Shown piece after piece: positions 15,649 to 23,073 of a stretch of 25,105 nucleotides of DNA. Numbering within the stretch: position 1 is the stretch's first letter; each line of letters opens with the position of its first letter. The stretch is from NCBI GenBank assembly GCA_041494285.1, contig JBGQAL010000019.1, forward strand, positions 1-25,105, written 5' to 3'. The position numbers and the translations under genes were made by a program. The notes under the pieces were generated by a model. That model made no database searches and was not told the DNA's origin. It saw only the letters and a list, made by a program, of their open reading frames with translations. Origin of the DNA: Fen-7 sp041494285 (lineage in GTDB: Archaea > Halobacteriota > Methanosarcinia > Methanotrichales > Methanotrichaceae).

Positions 15649-15655
15649 TAAAGTC
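15643..15655 (-). promoter_or_regulatory. Probable promoter of the LTD gene
   Basis: Minus strand reads CTTTAAATAAG, a good archaeal TATA box, about 115 bases upstream of the ATG at 15531. Transcription would start near 15622, giving a leader of roughly 90 bases that spans the 23-base repeats. Confidence 0.45.
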
Positions 15656-16490
15656 AGCATTTAAGTTACTGACTTGTAATATGTATCTTGGATTTACAAA
15701 AAATTTAAGATTTGCGCCATCTTAATAGAATTGTTGGCAAGTGAGAAAATGTCCGGAAGATATTTAAGTTAATTAAGGATTAAATAAAAAAGCAGACGGC
15801 ACGGCTCATGCGATATTTGAGTCGAAAATTGATTGGTCTCCGGTCGGATTCCCAACACCCTGATCATCTAGTTCACGGGTGTGTTTCGATAAAATAGATG
15901 AATAAGCAGTCTCAATTTATTGATTGCGACTCCATGAGTGCTTGCTGACCAATGGCTTCTCGCCGTTGGATCTAGCAAGGATTTTCCCTAATCAGAGGTG
16001 TTGACCAGAAGCGGCGCAGTTTCATGGTTTTTGACGGAAAGTGTCGCCAATCAGAAGAGATGAATTATGCGGGCTCCTTGGGAAATTATCGTCGATCAAG
16101 ATCGGAAGCTTCTCCAGGAACCGAGTGGACGCTGTGGTAGTTGGTGCAGAAGCGTTAAAGTCCTACATTGCTACTGTAGCACCAATGGCTATCCAGAAGC
16201 GTATTACATCTTCCTTTCCATTTGCTAAGGGCGTAATTGTGTTGGCATAAGATGGGCTTTGGATTACTCACATACTGCATGTACCTTGGGCTAAAGATCT
16301 GGTGTCCAGTGCAAAGACATAGGAGGTGTATGTTGAATTTCCCTCGATTTGTTGATTTGTGATCAGGTCAACAATGATTTTGTTGATTGTAGTAATGCCG
16401 CGCGTCTAAAGCAGATGCACCCCATGTTTAGATTATATTTAGATCGTGTTTGGATCGCTATTTGCAGGATCCCGCCGGGAGGTAGAGTCT
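15656..16490. other. Long gene-poor region
   Basis: I see no supportable gene in about 830 bases. A 69-codon plus-strand frame (16041-16250) has no ribosome-binding site or family motif. GGAGGTG near 16322-16328 is followed by ATG and only ten codons before a stop. The composition is mixed and there are no clear long repeats. It may be decayed coding sequence or mobile-element debris, but I cannot identify a parent gene. Confidence 0.4.
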
Positions 16491-16991
16491 TTAACTATAT
16501 TCTGCGATTTCTATGGCCATCAGGAACCCTATTGCTCGCTCAGCCAGAGGATACCTTCTTACAAGCGACTTGAAGTGCTTGCCGTGGTTTGGCTCGACCA
16601 GGTGGGCCAGCTCATGAACTATGACGTAATCTTCGACCCACTGGGGCATCTTCGCCAGTCTCTGGCTAATTCTGATGGTTCGATTTTGGGTTGTACAGGA
16701 GCCACGTCTTCTCTCTTGACGCGTTGAGTATTTTATGCTCTCCCATGCGAGTTCACAGTTGAAATACTTCTTATTCAGGTACCCAGCCCTTTCATTTAGG
16801 TCTACGTCGCTTCTTGGGGAGTTTCGCAGCTCCAGCCTGGCGCGGAGGCGCGAGATATGGTCTTCAAGGGCTTTGTTGGAGATAGACGCAGGGGCCAGCA
16901 CCTCCATGGCACCGCCTACCATTCGGGCTTGGATGGTCTTTTTGCGACGAGAGGATCGTTTGACTATTATCTCCATATTTCCAATCTCCAT
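16491..16991 (-). CDS. YgjP-like zinc metallopeptidase (DUF45)
   Basis: It has 166 residues. The C-terminal VIVHELAHLVEPNHGKHFKSLV carries the HExxH zinc motif with the third histidine eight to nine residues on (H-x3-F context), the hallmark of the YgjP/M48-related gluzincin-like family. The N-terminal half (KRSSRRKKTIQARMVGGAMEVLAPASIS) matches the family's beta-rich lead-in. It is shorter than typical YgjP proteins of about 230 residues because the segment between them is compact. In bacteria the gene often accompanies restriction-modification genes, but none is next to it here. ATG 16991 has GGAG three bases away; ATG 16976 is the alternative. Substrate unknown. Confidence 0.82.
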   Translation of the reverse strand: MEIGNMEIIVKRSSRRKKTIQARMVGGAMEVLAPASISNKALEDHISRLRARLELRNSPRSDVDLNERAGYLNKKYFNCELAWESIKYSTRQERRRGSCTTQNRTIRISQRLAKMPQWVEDYVIVHELAHLVEPNHGKHFKSLVRRYPLAERAIGFLMAIEIAEYS

Positions 16992-17832
16992 GTCTCCATC
17001 CTTTAACTTATTTCTATCGCTTGATACGAATCATTTTTTTGTTTGGTCATCCCAAAAGGGGGAAGAGTTGATAATTGTTCTTTAACAGTTGACTCCAGTC
17101 TTTAACCGAAACGACTATTCTTCTTATGTCGACCAGTCCTCTTTTCCTTTTGTTATGCCCTACTCACAATCATATCGAAAACTTTGATAAAAAATTGCAT
17201 TATCGATTATGTATACGGTGTTTGCATAGCTACTTCACGATGCCTTCGCAACTGCCTAATGCATTCTCAACGTTCCTCGTGAATAATGAGGTCGAAACAT
17301 TTCAAGTTATAATAGGACATCTCCATACTGACAGAAAAATCGAGAAATGATATGATATCTACGAGGATAGCGGAAAGAGATTTAACGATACGTTGGCCTA
17401 TAATTAGCGTGATAAATTTAATAATTTTGTATATACCATGAGCTTATTCGTGGTCCTATATTCATCGGTGAGAGGCGGATTGGGTCTTCTACAGATTGGA
17501 TTGTTACCTATGAGGATTCCTAAAAGACCTAACCATATATATATATCATAGAAATTATTATATACTAATTATACTATACAATAAATCATGAATTCTTTAA
17601 CCGCATGGAGATTGCAAGAGGCATATACTAAAGTAGAGGTAGCTGGGAGATAAGCTGTCTGTTATACCTAAATTCATAGATTGAGAGTCTTTTCGTCTGC
17701 TCCTGAACGCCCTTGTTAAAAGAAAATATTAAAGAAAGAAGGGAAGGACTTTCATGTGCAGGCGCTGATTTTCAAACTATTTGCCTCTTGCGAAGATGTT
17801 TCTGAGGTGTAGAGTTCTGGAGGCCCGCAAAC
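16992..17832. other. Gene-poor AT-rich region
   Basis: No coding region here is supported: the longest frames lack ribosome-binding sites and family motifs on either strand. A low-complexity TATATATATAT tract lies near 17535-17548, followed by ATATACTAATTATACTATAC-type sequence (about 17560-17580). No spaced identical repeats of CRISPR type, and no tRNA-like cloverleaf, were found. Confidence 0.4.
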
Positions 17833-17840
17833 CTTTAATA
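17833..17840 (+). promoter_or_regulatory. Probable TATA box of the second ChaB-like gene
   Basis: CTTTAATA sits after an A/C-rich BRE-like AAAC and predicts a transcript start near 17863, about 34 bases before the TTG start and 20 before the GGAGGTG ribosome-binding site. Confidence 0.45.
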
Positions 17841-17896
17841 GCTCTGGGATGGTAGTTAAAAGGTTACAATTACTAATAACCCCTGGAGGTGTTTAA

Positions 17897-18205
17897 TTGC
17901 AATACGAAAGCATAAACGATCTGCCAAAAATCGTGCGCAACCTCCCCAAGCCCGCCAAGACCCTCTATCTCAAAGCCTTTAACAGCGCCTGGGATGAGTA
18001 TGGAGAAGCTGAAACCGAATCATCACGTGAAAAGGCCGCCCAAGAAGCAGCCTGGTCTGCTGTAAAAGGCGAGTATGAGAAGGACGAGGACACAGGCGAA
18101 TGGGTCAAGATTGGGGCTGAAACTGGATCCGGAAAGTCCCGCCATTCTCAAAGACACCGCCGGAATCGTGGCAGCGCCACTACTCTACAGAGGGCGAATG
18201 CATAA
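17897..18205 (+). CDS. ChaB-family protein with a basic C-terminal tail
   Basis: It has 102 residues. The first 75 match the ChaB fold: INDLPKIVRNLPKPAKTLYLKAFNSAWDEY, then AAQEAAWSAVKGEYEKDEDTGEWVKIG, clearly paralogous to the minus-strand ChaB gene at 9920-10156. Start TTG 17897, with GGAGGTG centred 8 bases before it and a TATA box about 60 bases upstream; no ATG fits. The last 25 residues (KSRHSQRHRRNRGSATTLQRANA) are Arg/His-rich and absent from the shorter paralogue, perhaps a nucleic-acid-binding tail or read-through into non-family sequence after a frameshift. Confidence 0.82.
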   Translation: MQYESINDLPKIVRNLPKPAKTLYLKAFNSAWDEYGEAETESSREKAAQEAAWSAVKGEYEKDEDTGEWVKIGAETGSGKSRHSQRHRRNRGSATTLQRANA

Positions 18206-18230
18206 AACAACACAATCTAAAACACACTGA

Positions 18231-18269
18231 TGAGGAACATAGCCAAGGCGTGAACAAGGCCGTTCCTCA
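18231..18269. terminator. Inverted repeat after the second ChaB-like gene
   Basis: TGAGGAAC (18231-18238) pairs perfectly with GTTCCTCA (18262-18269), and inside it GCC pairs with GGC, giving about 11 base pairs around a 13-base loop. It lies 26 bases past the ChaB stop. It could shape the 3' end of that transcript; no long T-run follows, so it is not a classical terminator. Confidence 0.35.
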
Positions 18270-18618
18270 CCAAAACATCTCGTCCTGTTCTATATTGATT
18301 CTTAAACAAAAGATCTCTTATGAAACTCTCACGGACTTCAATTCGGCGTTCAATCCTTCATTTTCTCGAAGATGAATGGGATCATGGGATCTGAGTCCTT
18401 TTAATCTTGCCAAGGATTCAAAGGCATCAGAATACACGCATCTAAGGCTGCGTTATATAGTCGTTCTGGATACTACATACTTCTTGCTGGCTGCACTATA
18501 TTTTACGTATTTCATGCCGGAAAGTAGTCAAATACTGCTGACAATGGCGACCAAAACCATTAAACGATCAGCTTGACAGATGGCGTACTTTGTACAAGAG
18601 TAAGATTCTATTCCTGAG
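18270..18618. other. Spacer before the TPR gene
   Basis: No gene is supported. A 66-codon frame at 18376-18576 includes a hydrophobic run but has no ribosome-binding site and resembles no family I know. CTATATTTTAC near 18497-18507 is a plausible TATA box for the TPR gene downstream. Confidence 0.35.
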
Positions 18619-19338
18619 ATGAACATGGGAAAAAGCGATACTTGGAAACAGCAGGGGAAGTACCTTTTTGCTAGCGGTAAGTATGAGGAGGCAATTAAAT
18701 GCCTCAACAGAGTCATCCAGAAAGACCCAGAGGATGTAGAATCTTGGATATTTAAAGGAAGATCTCTTTACTATCAACATAAGTACATGGATGCCATGCG
18801 TTGCTATGAGAAAGCCACCGAATTCGTACCTAAAATTGAAGATGGTTGGAAGGGCATTATACAATGCTGCGACAAGCTCATAGATTTGAATGCAAAAAGT
18901 GCCGACGCCTGGGACAATAAGGTTGAGGCATTAATTAGCCTGAGCAAATATGAAGAGGCCGTAGAAATCTGCGATAGAGATCTTGGTTTTCATTTAAAAA
19001 AATCCCCAAAGGTATGGAATTGGAAAGGAGATTCTCTCCGAAGGATCGACAGATATGAGGACTCAATCAAATATTATAATAAAACCTTAAAACAAGAACC
19101 CGAAAACGAAAATGCCTGGATAAATAGCGCCAAAGCACTATTTCTATTGGGCAAGGTTGCCGAATCTGTCAAATGCTGCGACAAAGTCATAGGGCTATAT
19201 CCAAAAAATGCAAATGCTTGGGCAATTAAAGGAGTTGCTCTGAAGTCACTTCGTAGGTATCCTGAGTCGGAAGCGGCATTCGAAAAAGCTAAAGAATTAG
19301 GGTACCGTGAGGAAAAGAGCTATAAAAAGAACAAGTGA
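18619..19338 (+). CDS. TPR-repeat protein
   Basis: It has 239 residues, almost entirely tetratricopeptide repeats. Units with the W-x-x-x-G/A ... Y-x-x-A ... P pattern start near residues 8 (WKQQGKYLFASGKYEEAIKCLNRVIQKDPED), 42, 96, 130, 164 and 198. TPRs form superhelical scaffolds that hold protein partners; no catalytic domain is attached and there is no signal peptide, so a cytosolic adaptor is likely. Cysteines recur at one helix position (IKCLN, MRCYE, QCCDK, KCCDK). Start ATG 18619, with ATG 18625 as the alternative; ribosome-binding site weak. Partner unknown. Confidence 0.85.
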   Translation: MNMGKSDTWKQQGKYLFASGKYEEAIKCLNRVIQKDPEDVESWIFKGRSLYYQHKYMDAMRCYEKATEFVPKIEDGWKGIIQCCDKLIDLNAKSADAWDNKVEALISLSKYEEAVEICDRDLGFHLKKSPKVWNWKGDSLRRIDRYEDSIKYYNKTLKQEPENENAWINSAKALFLLGKVAESVKCCDKVIGLYPKNANAWAIKGVALKSLRRYPESEAAFEKAKELGYREEKSYKKNK

Positions 19339-19461
19339 AATACTGCTATGCTCAATGAATCCTGCTTGGAACCCCATGTCTGTCAAAGAGAGAGTAACAA
19401 TCCTTAGTAGTATCGCGTGCTTTCAATTCTTCTTCAACCTTCTAGTCGTCATCGTTAGTGC

Positions 19462-19758
19462 CTAGGCTGGGCCAATGGCTAGCCAGCAGAAACCGGCTTC
19501 ACCGCTCGTGCAGTCTGAGTTGCGAGCGCACAGATCAAACCCTTCTGTGGTAACGTTCTGAGCGATTCCCACTACAGCGACGTTAGGCGCAGGACCATTG
19601 GGCGAGAGGAAAACAGCCGGAACCTCGGAGAATGGATGGTAAAACACAATGTACCATGTCCTCCAGTCACCCTCTTGACAGGCTGGGCTAAAGAGCTGTT
19701 TATCAGTACAACCTGTCTGTATTCGAACTCCTGCAACCTTCATGTTGGTATAATTCAT
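19462..19758 (-). CDS. H-type-lectin-like protein
   Basis: It has 98 residues, with no signal peptide. Residues 33-96 follow the H-type lectin pattern: TWYIVFYHPFSEVPAVFLSP, a V-T-T-E-G-F centre and a terminal CWLAIGP, matching the family's F-x-x-x-F-x-x-x-P-x-V, V-x-x-x-G-F and W-x-A-x-G motifs. H-type lectins (Helix pomatia agglutinin, discoidin C-terminus) form trimers that bind sugars such as GalNAc. Five Cys (17, 27, 77, 83, 91) could make disulfides. ATG 19758 has a perfect GGTGATC 6-7 bases upstream. Sugar binding is inference from the fold. Confidence 0.65.
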   Translation of the reverse strand: MNYTNMKVAGVRIQTGCTDKQLFSPACQEGDWRTWYIVFYHPFSEVPAVFLSPNGPAPNVAVVGIAQNVTTEGFDLCARNSDCTSGEAGFCWLAIGPA

Positions 19759-19790
19759 TTTCGATCACCTTCCGAGATTGTTTGTCTTGA

Positions 19791-19804
19791 CATTTAATAT
19801 AATT
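19791..19804 (-). promoter_or_regulatory. Probable promoter of the lectin-like gene
   Basis: Minus strand carries an AATTATATTAAATG block about 33-46 bases upstream of the ATG, consistent with an archaeal TATA box and a short leader holding the GGTGATC ribosome-binding site. Confidence 0.45.
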
Positions 19805-19935
19805 TCCGCTACTTCTTCAGGATATCTGCTATATCTGTAAGGTTAAGGCCTTTTGATCGATTTCTGGATGAAGGACTTACCTAAAGTCGAGGCAAAGTCC
19901 TTCTCGATCCGTACAATCGAGCCATCTAATCGATC

Positions 19936-20508
19936 TTATTCAATTTTTATCTCTTTGCCTGTTCGTTTTTCTTTCTTTTCGAGTTCAAGCGTAAGGACTC
20001 CGTTCTTGTAGGATGCCTTAGAGCTATCTGGATTGACGGCTGAATCGAAGTTGATCATTTTGTAGAATTTCTTATCATCCTCGGTCTTGACCTCCACACT
20101 GTCTTCTGCAACATCTAGTTTTACTTTCTCTTTATCTACGCCGGGCAGCTCTATGAAAATTTTATATTTGTCCTTCTCGTCCATGATGTCTACCAAGGGT
20201 TCGCGTCCAAGGGATGGCTCAATGCCTCGATAGGAGGGCTTAATGTTGCCGAACTCCTGAAACACCGGCTCCTTTCCAGGCTCGGCAGTGTAACTGAAGC
20301 CGTAGACGAAAGGACCGTACCTGCGGACTACGCCCGTGGGTGTCTTCTCCTCTTTGACAAACTCCTTGAACTCGAGTGGTGTTGCCTCCTCGAATCTCTT
20401 GATCATCTCCTGGAAGGGCTCCTGGAACCAATCCTCGATATCTCTTCCAAATGGAAATCCCTTGGTCAGATTCTCGAAGGCATCGAATATCGACGGTCTC
20501 TTTGCCAA
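19936..20508 (-). CDS. Hsp20-family small heat-shock protein
   Basis: ATP-independent holdase chaperone. It has 190 residues. The N-terminal 95 are variable and rich in Phe/Glu. The alpha-crystallin domain (about 98-185) shows PLVDIMDEKDKYKIFIELPGVDKEKVKLDV and ASYKNGVLTLELEKK, and the tail has an I-x-I element (EIKIE) used for oligomer contacts. The start is TTG 20508, preceded by GAGGTGATGAGA; an ATG at 20518 opens a different frame and is not the start. The promoter shows BRE-TATA (20571-20584) and a 10-bp inverted repeat frames the leader, hinting at heat-shock control. Confidence 0.92.
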   Translation of the reverse strand: MAKRPSIFDAFENLTKGFPFGRDIEDWFQEPFQEMIKRFEEATPLEFKEFVKEEKTPTGVVRRYGPFVYGFSYTAEPGKEPVFQEFGNIKPSYRGIEPSLGREPLVDIMDEKDKYKIFIELPGVDKEKVKLDVAEDSVEVKTEDDKKFYKMINFDSAVNPDSSKASYKNGVLTLELEKKEKRTGKEIKIE

Positions 20509-20519
20509 ATCTCATCACC

Positions 20520-20571
20520 TCTTTAGAATTGCCGATTATTGCTTAACCATTAAAATAGTGTATTCTAAAGA
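20520..20571. promoter_or_regulatory. 10-bp inverted repeat framing the hsp20 leader (candidate operator)
   Basis: TCTTTAGAAT (20520-20529) and ATTCTAAAGA (20562-20571) are perfect reverse complements separated by 32 bases. One arm abuts the TATA box and the other abuts the AGGTGAT ribosome-binding site of hsp20. Archaeal heat-shock repressors bind palindromes at such places. No known motif (Phr, HSR1) is matched exactly, so the assignment is inference. Confidence 0.5.
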
Positions 20572-20584
20572 TTTATATGTTTCC
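20571..20584 (-). promoter_or_regulatory. hsp20 promoter (BRE + TATA)
   Basis: Minus strand GGAAACATATAAAT combines a purine-rich BRE and a near-consensus archaeal TATA box, about 65-75 bases upstream of the TTG start. Expected transcript start is near 20547. Confidence 0.6.
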
Positions 20585-20833
20585 TAAATTAAAATTACTT
20601 TGGTAAGTTCTTAATGAAACTGATAATTATGTTTTGATTCCGAAGAGGATTCCTAATAACCTCAGATTTCGTATTCAGCTTTATAAATGGTATATGAGGA
20701 GTTGCGATATTTGGCAGGTTTTTAGAATCCTCTCTTGAAGGATATAAACTTGATTGATTTGATGTGTGCGTTACGCATATCAAAAAGCTTGTCCATTTGA
20801 GCCAAAAAAGATCCGAACCATGTAAATAATAGG

Positions 20834-20937
20834 TGCCGGGAACGGGATTCGAGCCCGTGACTTCCAGATGCCTCAGGAAGGCGCCTTTCGCTTGTACCCT
20901 ATGAGTCTGGCGCCCTAACCAGCTAGGCCACCCCGGC
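20834..20937 (-). tRNA. Elongator tRNA-Met (CAT) with a 30-base intron
   Basis: The cloverleaf on the minus strand: acceptor GCCGGGG pairs with TCCCGGC (one G-T pair), discriminator A73, D-arm GCC...GGGC with GGTTA loop, anticodon stem CCAGA/TCTGG, five-base variable loop AAGTC, T-arm ACGGG-CTCGAAT-CCCGT. The anticodon CAT is at 20901-20903. The anticodon loop is interrupted after A37 by an intron at 20870-20899. Removing it gives the loop CTCATAA (7 bases) and a 74-base tRNA. The splice sites sit in a bulge-helix-bulge: CTCA/TGAG 4-bp helix with TAG and GCA three-base bulges. CCA is not encoded. Introns at 37/38 of elongator tRNA-Met are known in archaea. Confidence 0.92.
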
Positions 20938-20961
20938 ACGGCAGATATGATCGGCCGAATT

Positions 20962-20976
20962 CTTACATAAGGTTTG
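20962..20976 (-). promoter_or_regulatory. tRNA-Met promoter
   Basis: Minus strand AAACCTTATGTAA (BRE-like AAACC then TTATGTAA) is centred about 30 bases upstream of the first tRNA base, the normal spacing for archaeal tRNA genes. Confidence 0.5.
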
Positions 20977-21049
20977 TGCTTATCCTCCTGCTCTGTCGAC
21001 CGGTCGGGAAAGGCTTTTCTAATGCGCTGCCCATTCTATTGTGACCTTT

Positions 21050-22246
21050 ATGGATTCGAGCATCTCCGGCACGGTGAGCGACTCGCTGGCCGGCAAACTG
21101 ATTGTCGTTGGCGTAACCGGCAGCATCGCTGCCGTCAGGACTGTGGACCTGGTTCGCGAGCTGATCCGTCGAGGAGCAGAGGTCCATTGTGTCATGTCGA
21201 ATGCAGCGTGCCAGATACTCCATCCTTATTCCCTGGAGTACGCCAGTGGTTGTCCAGCGATAACTGAGATAACTGGAAGGGTGGAGCACGTCGAGTTCTG
21301 CGGCAAGGGCGGGGTTGCTAATCTGCTCCTGGTAGCTCCGGCTACGGCCAATACCATTGGCAAGATGGCCGTTGGGATAGACGACACGCCCGTTACCACC
21401 TTCGCCACCACGGCGATCGGCAGCGGCAAGGCAGTGATGGTCGTTCCTGCAATGCACGAGGCGATGTACCGCCACCCCGGAGTCCTAAAGAATCTGGAGA
21501 CGCTGAAGTCCATGGGCATAGCCGTTGTAGATCCTCGGATCGAGGAGGGAAAGGCCAAGATAGCCGATAAAGAGCGGATAGTGCTGGATGTGGAGAGGGC
21601 ACTGGGACCAAAAGACTTGGCCTCCAAGAGGATATTGATAACAAGCGGATCCAACGCCGAGAGGATCGATCCCATTCGCATCCTGACCAACAGGGCTTCC
21701 GGCAGAACCGGCGTGGAGATCGGCCTTGAGGCCTACAGGAGGGGCGGTGAAGTTACCATAGTTCACAGGCACCGGATAAGCCTGCCCTTCCTTGAGGTGT
21801 ATGCGGAGAGCGCCCAGGAGATGCTCGCCGCCGTTTTATCGGAGCTTGAGAGCGGCTACGACGCCCTGATCAGTGCGGCAGCAGTCGCCGATTACACTAT
21901 GGATCCAAAGGAGGAAAAGATCAAGTCCGGACAGGATCTTGTCTTGAGGCTAAAACCAACCAAGAAGATGATAAAGGAAGTCCGTTCGGCCTACCCAGAC
22001 CTTAAAATTGTTGGATTCAAGGCAGAGACCAACGTTTCCGACGATGAGCTTATAAAGCGAGCTACCGAGTCGATGAAATCCTACGACCTAGATCTTGTTG
22101 TGGCCAACGACGTCGGCTCGGGGGGCATAGGCTCCGAAGAAAACCGCGTACATATAATAAACAGACAAGGCAGGTCAACTCAGGTGCAAGGAAAGAAGAG
22201 CCTCATAGCCAAGAAGATCATCGACAGTCTTGTGGAGGTTCTGTGA
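21050..22246 (+). CDS. coaBC: Bifunctional phosphopantothenoylcysteine decarboxylase / phosphopantothenate-cysteine ligase
   Basis: Makes 4'-phosphopantetheine from 4'-phosphopantothenate and cysteine for CoA. It has 398 residues from ATG 21050 (GTG 21041 is also possible). The N-terminal CoaC flavoprotein part (about 17-185) shows LIVVGVTGSIAAVRTVDLVREL, VEHVEF, LLVAPATANTIGKMA and PAMHEAMYRHPGV. The CoaB part (about 192-398) shows ILITSGSNAERIDPIRILTNRASGRTGVEI, ALISAAAVADY, and LKPTKKMI. The coaBC stop overlaps the pantoate kinase start (GTGA). First gene of a three-gene CoA operon. Confidence 0.95.
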   Translation: MDSSISGTVSDSLAGKLIVVGVTGSIAAVRTVDLVRELIRRGAEVHCVMSNAACQILHPYSLEYASGCPAITEITGRVEHVEFCGKGGVANLLLVAPATANTIGKMAVGIDDTPVTTFATTAIGSGKAVMVVPAMHEAMYRHPGVLKNLETLKSMGIAVVDPRIEEGKAKIADKERIVLDVERALGPKDLASKRILITSGSNAERIDPIRILTNRASGRTGVEIGLEAYRRGGEVTIVHRHRISLPFLEVYAESAQEMLAAVLSELESGYDALISAAAVADYTMDPKEEKIKSGQDLVLRLKPTKKMIKEVRSAYPDLKIVGFKAETNVSDDELIKRATESMKSYDLDLVVANDVGSGGIGSEENRVHIINRQGRSTQVQGKKSLIAKKIIDSLVEVL

Positions 22247-23073
22247 GAGCTTTTGTGCCGTCTCACATCACCGGTTTTTTCGCAGCTAAACGTGACGATG
22301 ACCCTATGAAGGCCGGCTCTATAGGGTGCGGCCTGACCTTGGATCTTGGCGCTACGACTACGGTGGAAAAGGCTGACAAAACGGAGATCTTCCTGAATGG
22401 CCATCTGTCGGAAGCTCCGGTTAGCAGATACGTCGTGGACCAACTCGCCAGATCGCCTGTGAGAGTGGAGACGCAACTCGATATGCCCCTAGGTTCGGGT
22501 TTTGGAGCCAGTGGCGGAGGGGCCCTTGGGTGCGCCTACGCCCTGAATTCCATCTTCGACCTCGGACTGTTGGCCAACCAGGCCGCTGCGGTGGCCCATG
22601 CTGCGGAGGTCGTTAACAGGACGGGCCTGGGAGATGTGATAGCTCAGAACACCGGCGGTCTAGTGGTGCGCCTGGAGCCAGGAGCGCCAGGCATAGGCAA
22701 GGTCGATCGCATACCCGTCCCCCCTCTAAGGATTGACTATGTAGTCAGGGGCCCCATCTCTACCAGGGAGGTGCTATCCGATCCTGTGCCAATGAAGGAG
22801 ATCAACAAGGCTGGAGAGGCTGCTGTCAAAGAGCTACTACTCAGGCCCACGTTGAAGCAGTTCATGAAGCTCTCGAGTCGATTCACAAAGCAGATTGATC
22901 TAGGAAGCCCTTGGGTTCTGGACGCCATCGAGGCCGTCGAGGCTGCAGGGGGAATGGCCAGCATGATAATGCTCGGCGACGCCGTCTTTTCTGTTGGCGG
23001 TGCTGAGGCATTGTCGGAGTTCGGTACGGTTGGCAGAACGACTGTAACGCATAGGGGCGCCAACCTTGACTGA
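22243..23073 (+). CDS. Pantoate kinase (GHMP family)
   Basis: Archaea-specific kinase that phosphorylates pantoate to 4-phosphopantoate, replacing the bacterial route via pantothenate. It has 276 residues. The GHMP ATP-binding motif is PLGSGFGASGGGAL (about 82-95); the N-terminal FVPSHITGFFAA and RTGLGDVIAQNTGGLVVR are typical of PoK. Start GTG 22243 overlaps the coaBC stop. It overlaps the ligase gene downstream by 8 bases. Operon partner genes confirm the assignment over mevalonate or homoserine kinase. Confidence 0.92.
   Translation: MRAFVPSHITGFFAAKRDDDPMKAGSIGCGLTLDLGATTTVEKADKTEIFLNGHLSEAPVSRYVVDQLARSPVRVETQLDMPLGSGFGASGGGALGCAYALNSIFDLGLLANQAAAVAHAAEVVNRTGLGDVIAQNTGGLVVRLEPGAPGIGKVDRIPVPPLRIDYVVRGPISTREVLSDPVPMKEINKAGEAAVKELLLRPTLKQFMKLSSRFTKQIDLGSPWVLDAIEAVEAAGGMASMIMLGDAVFSVGGAEALSEFGTVGRTTVTHRGANLD

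Noticed and set aside
16041..16250. 69-codon frame in the gene-poor region
   Set aside because: No ribosome-binding site or motif; it may be a chance open frame.
17535..17590. CRISPR leader/array or replication origin in the TA tract
   Set aside because: Simple TA repeats only; no regularly spaced repeats and no origin-recognition boxes with an adjacent cdc6/orc1 gene.
18376..18576. 66-codon frame with a hydrophobic run
   Set aside because: No ribosome-binding site and no family; the hydrophobic run comes from TA-rich sequence near the TPR promoter.
20240..20518. ATG-initiated 92-codon frame overlapping hsp20
   Set aside because: It shares the GAGGTGAT site but has no family motif; the TTG frame encodes a full alpha-crystallin domain.
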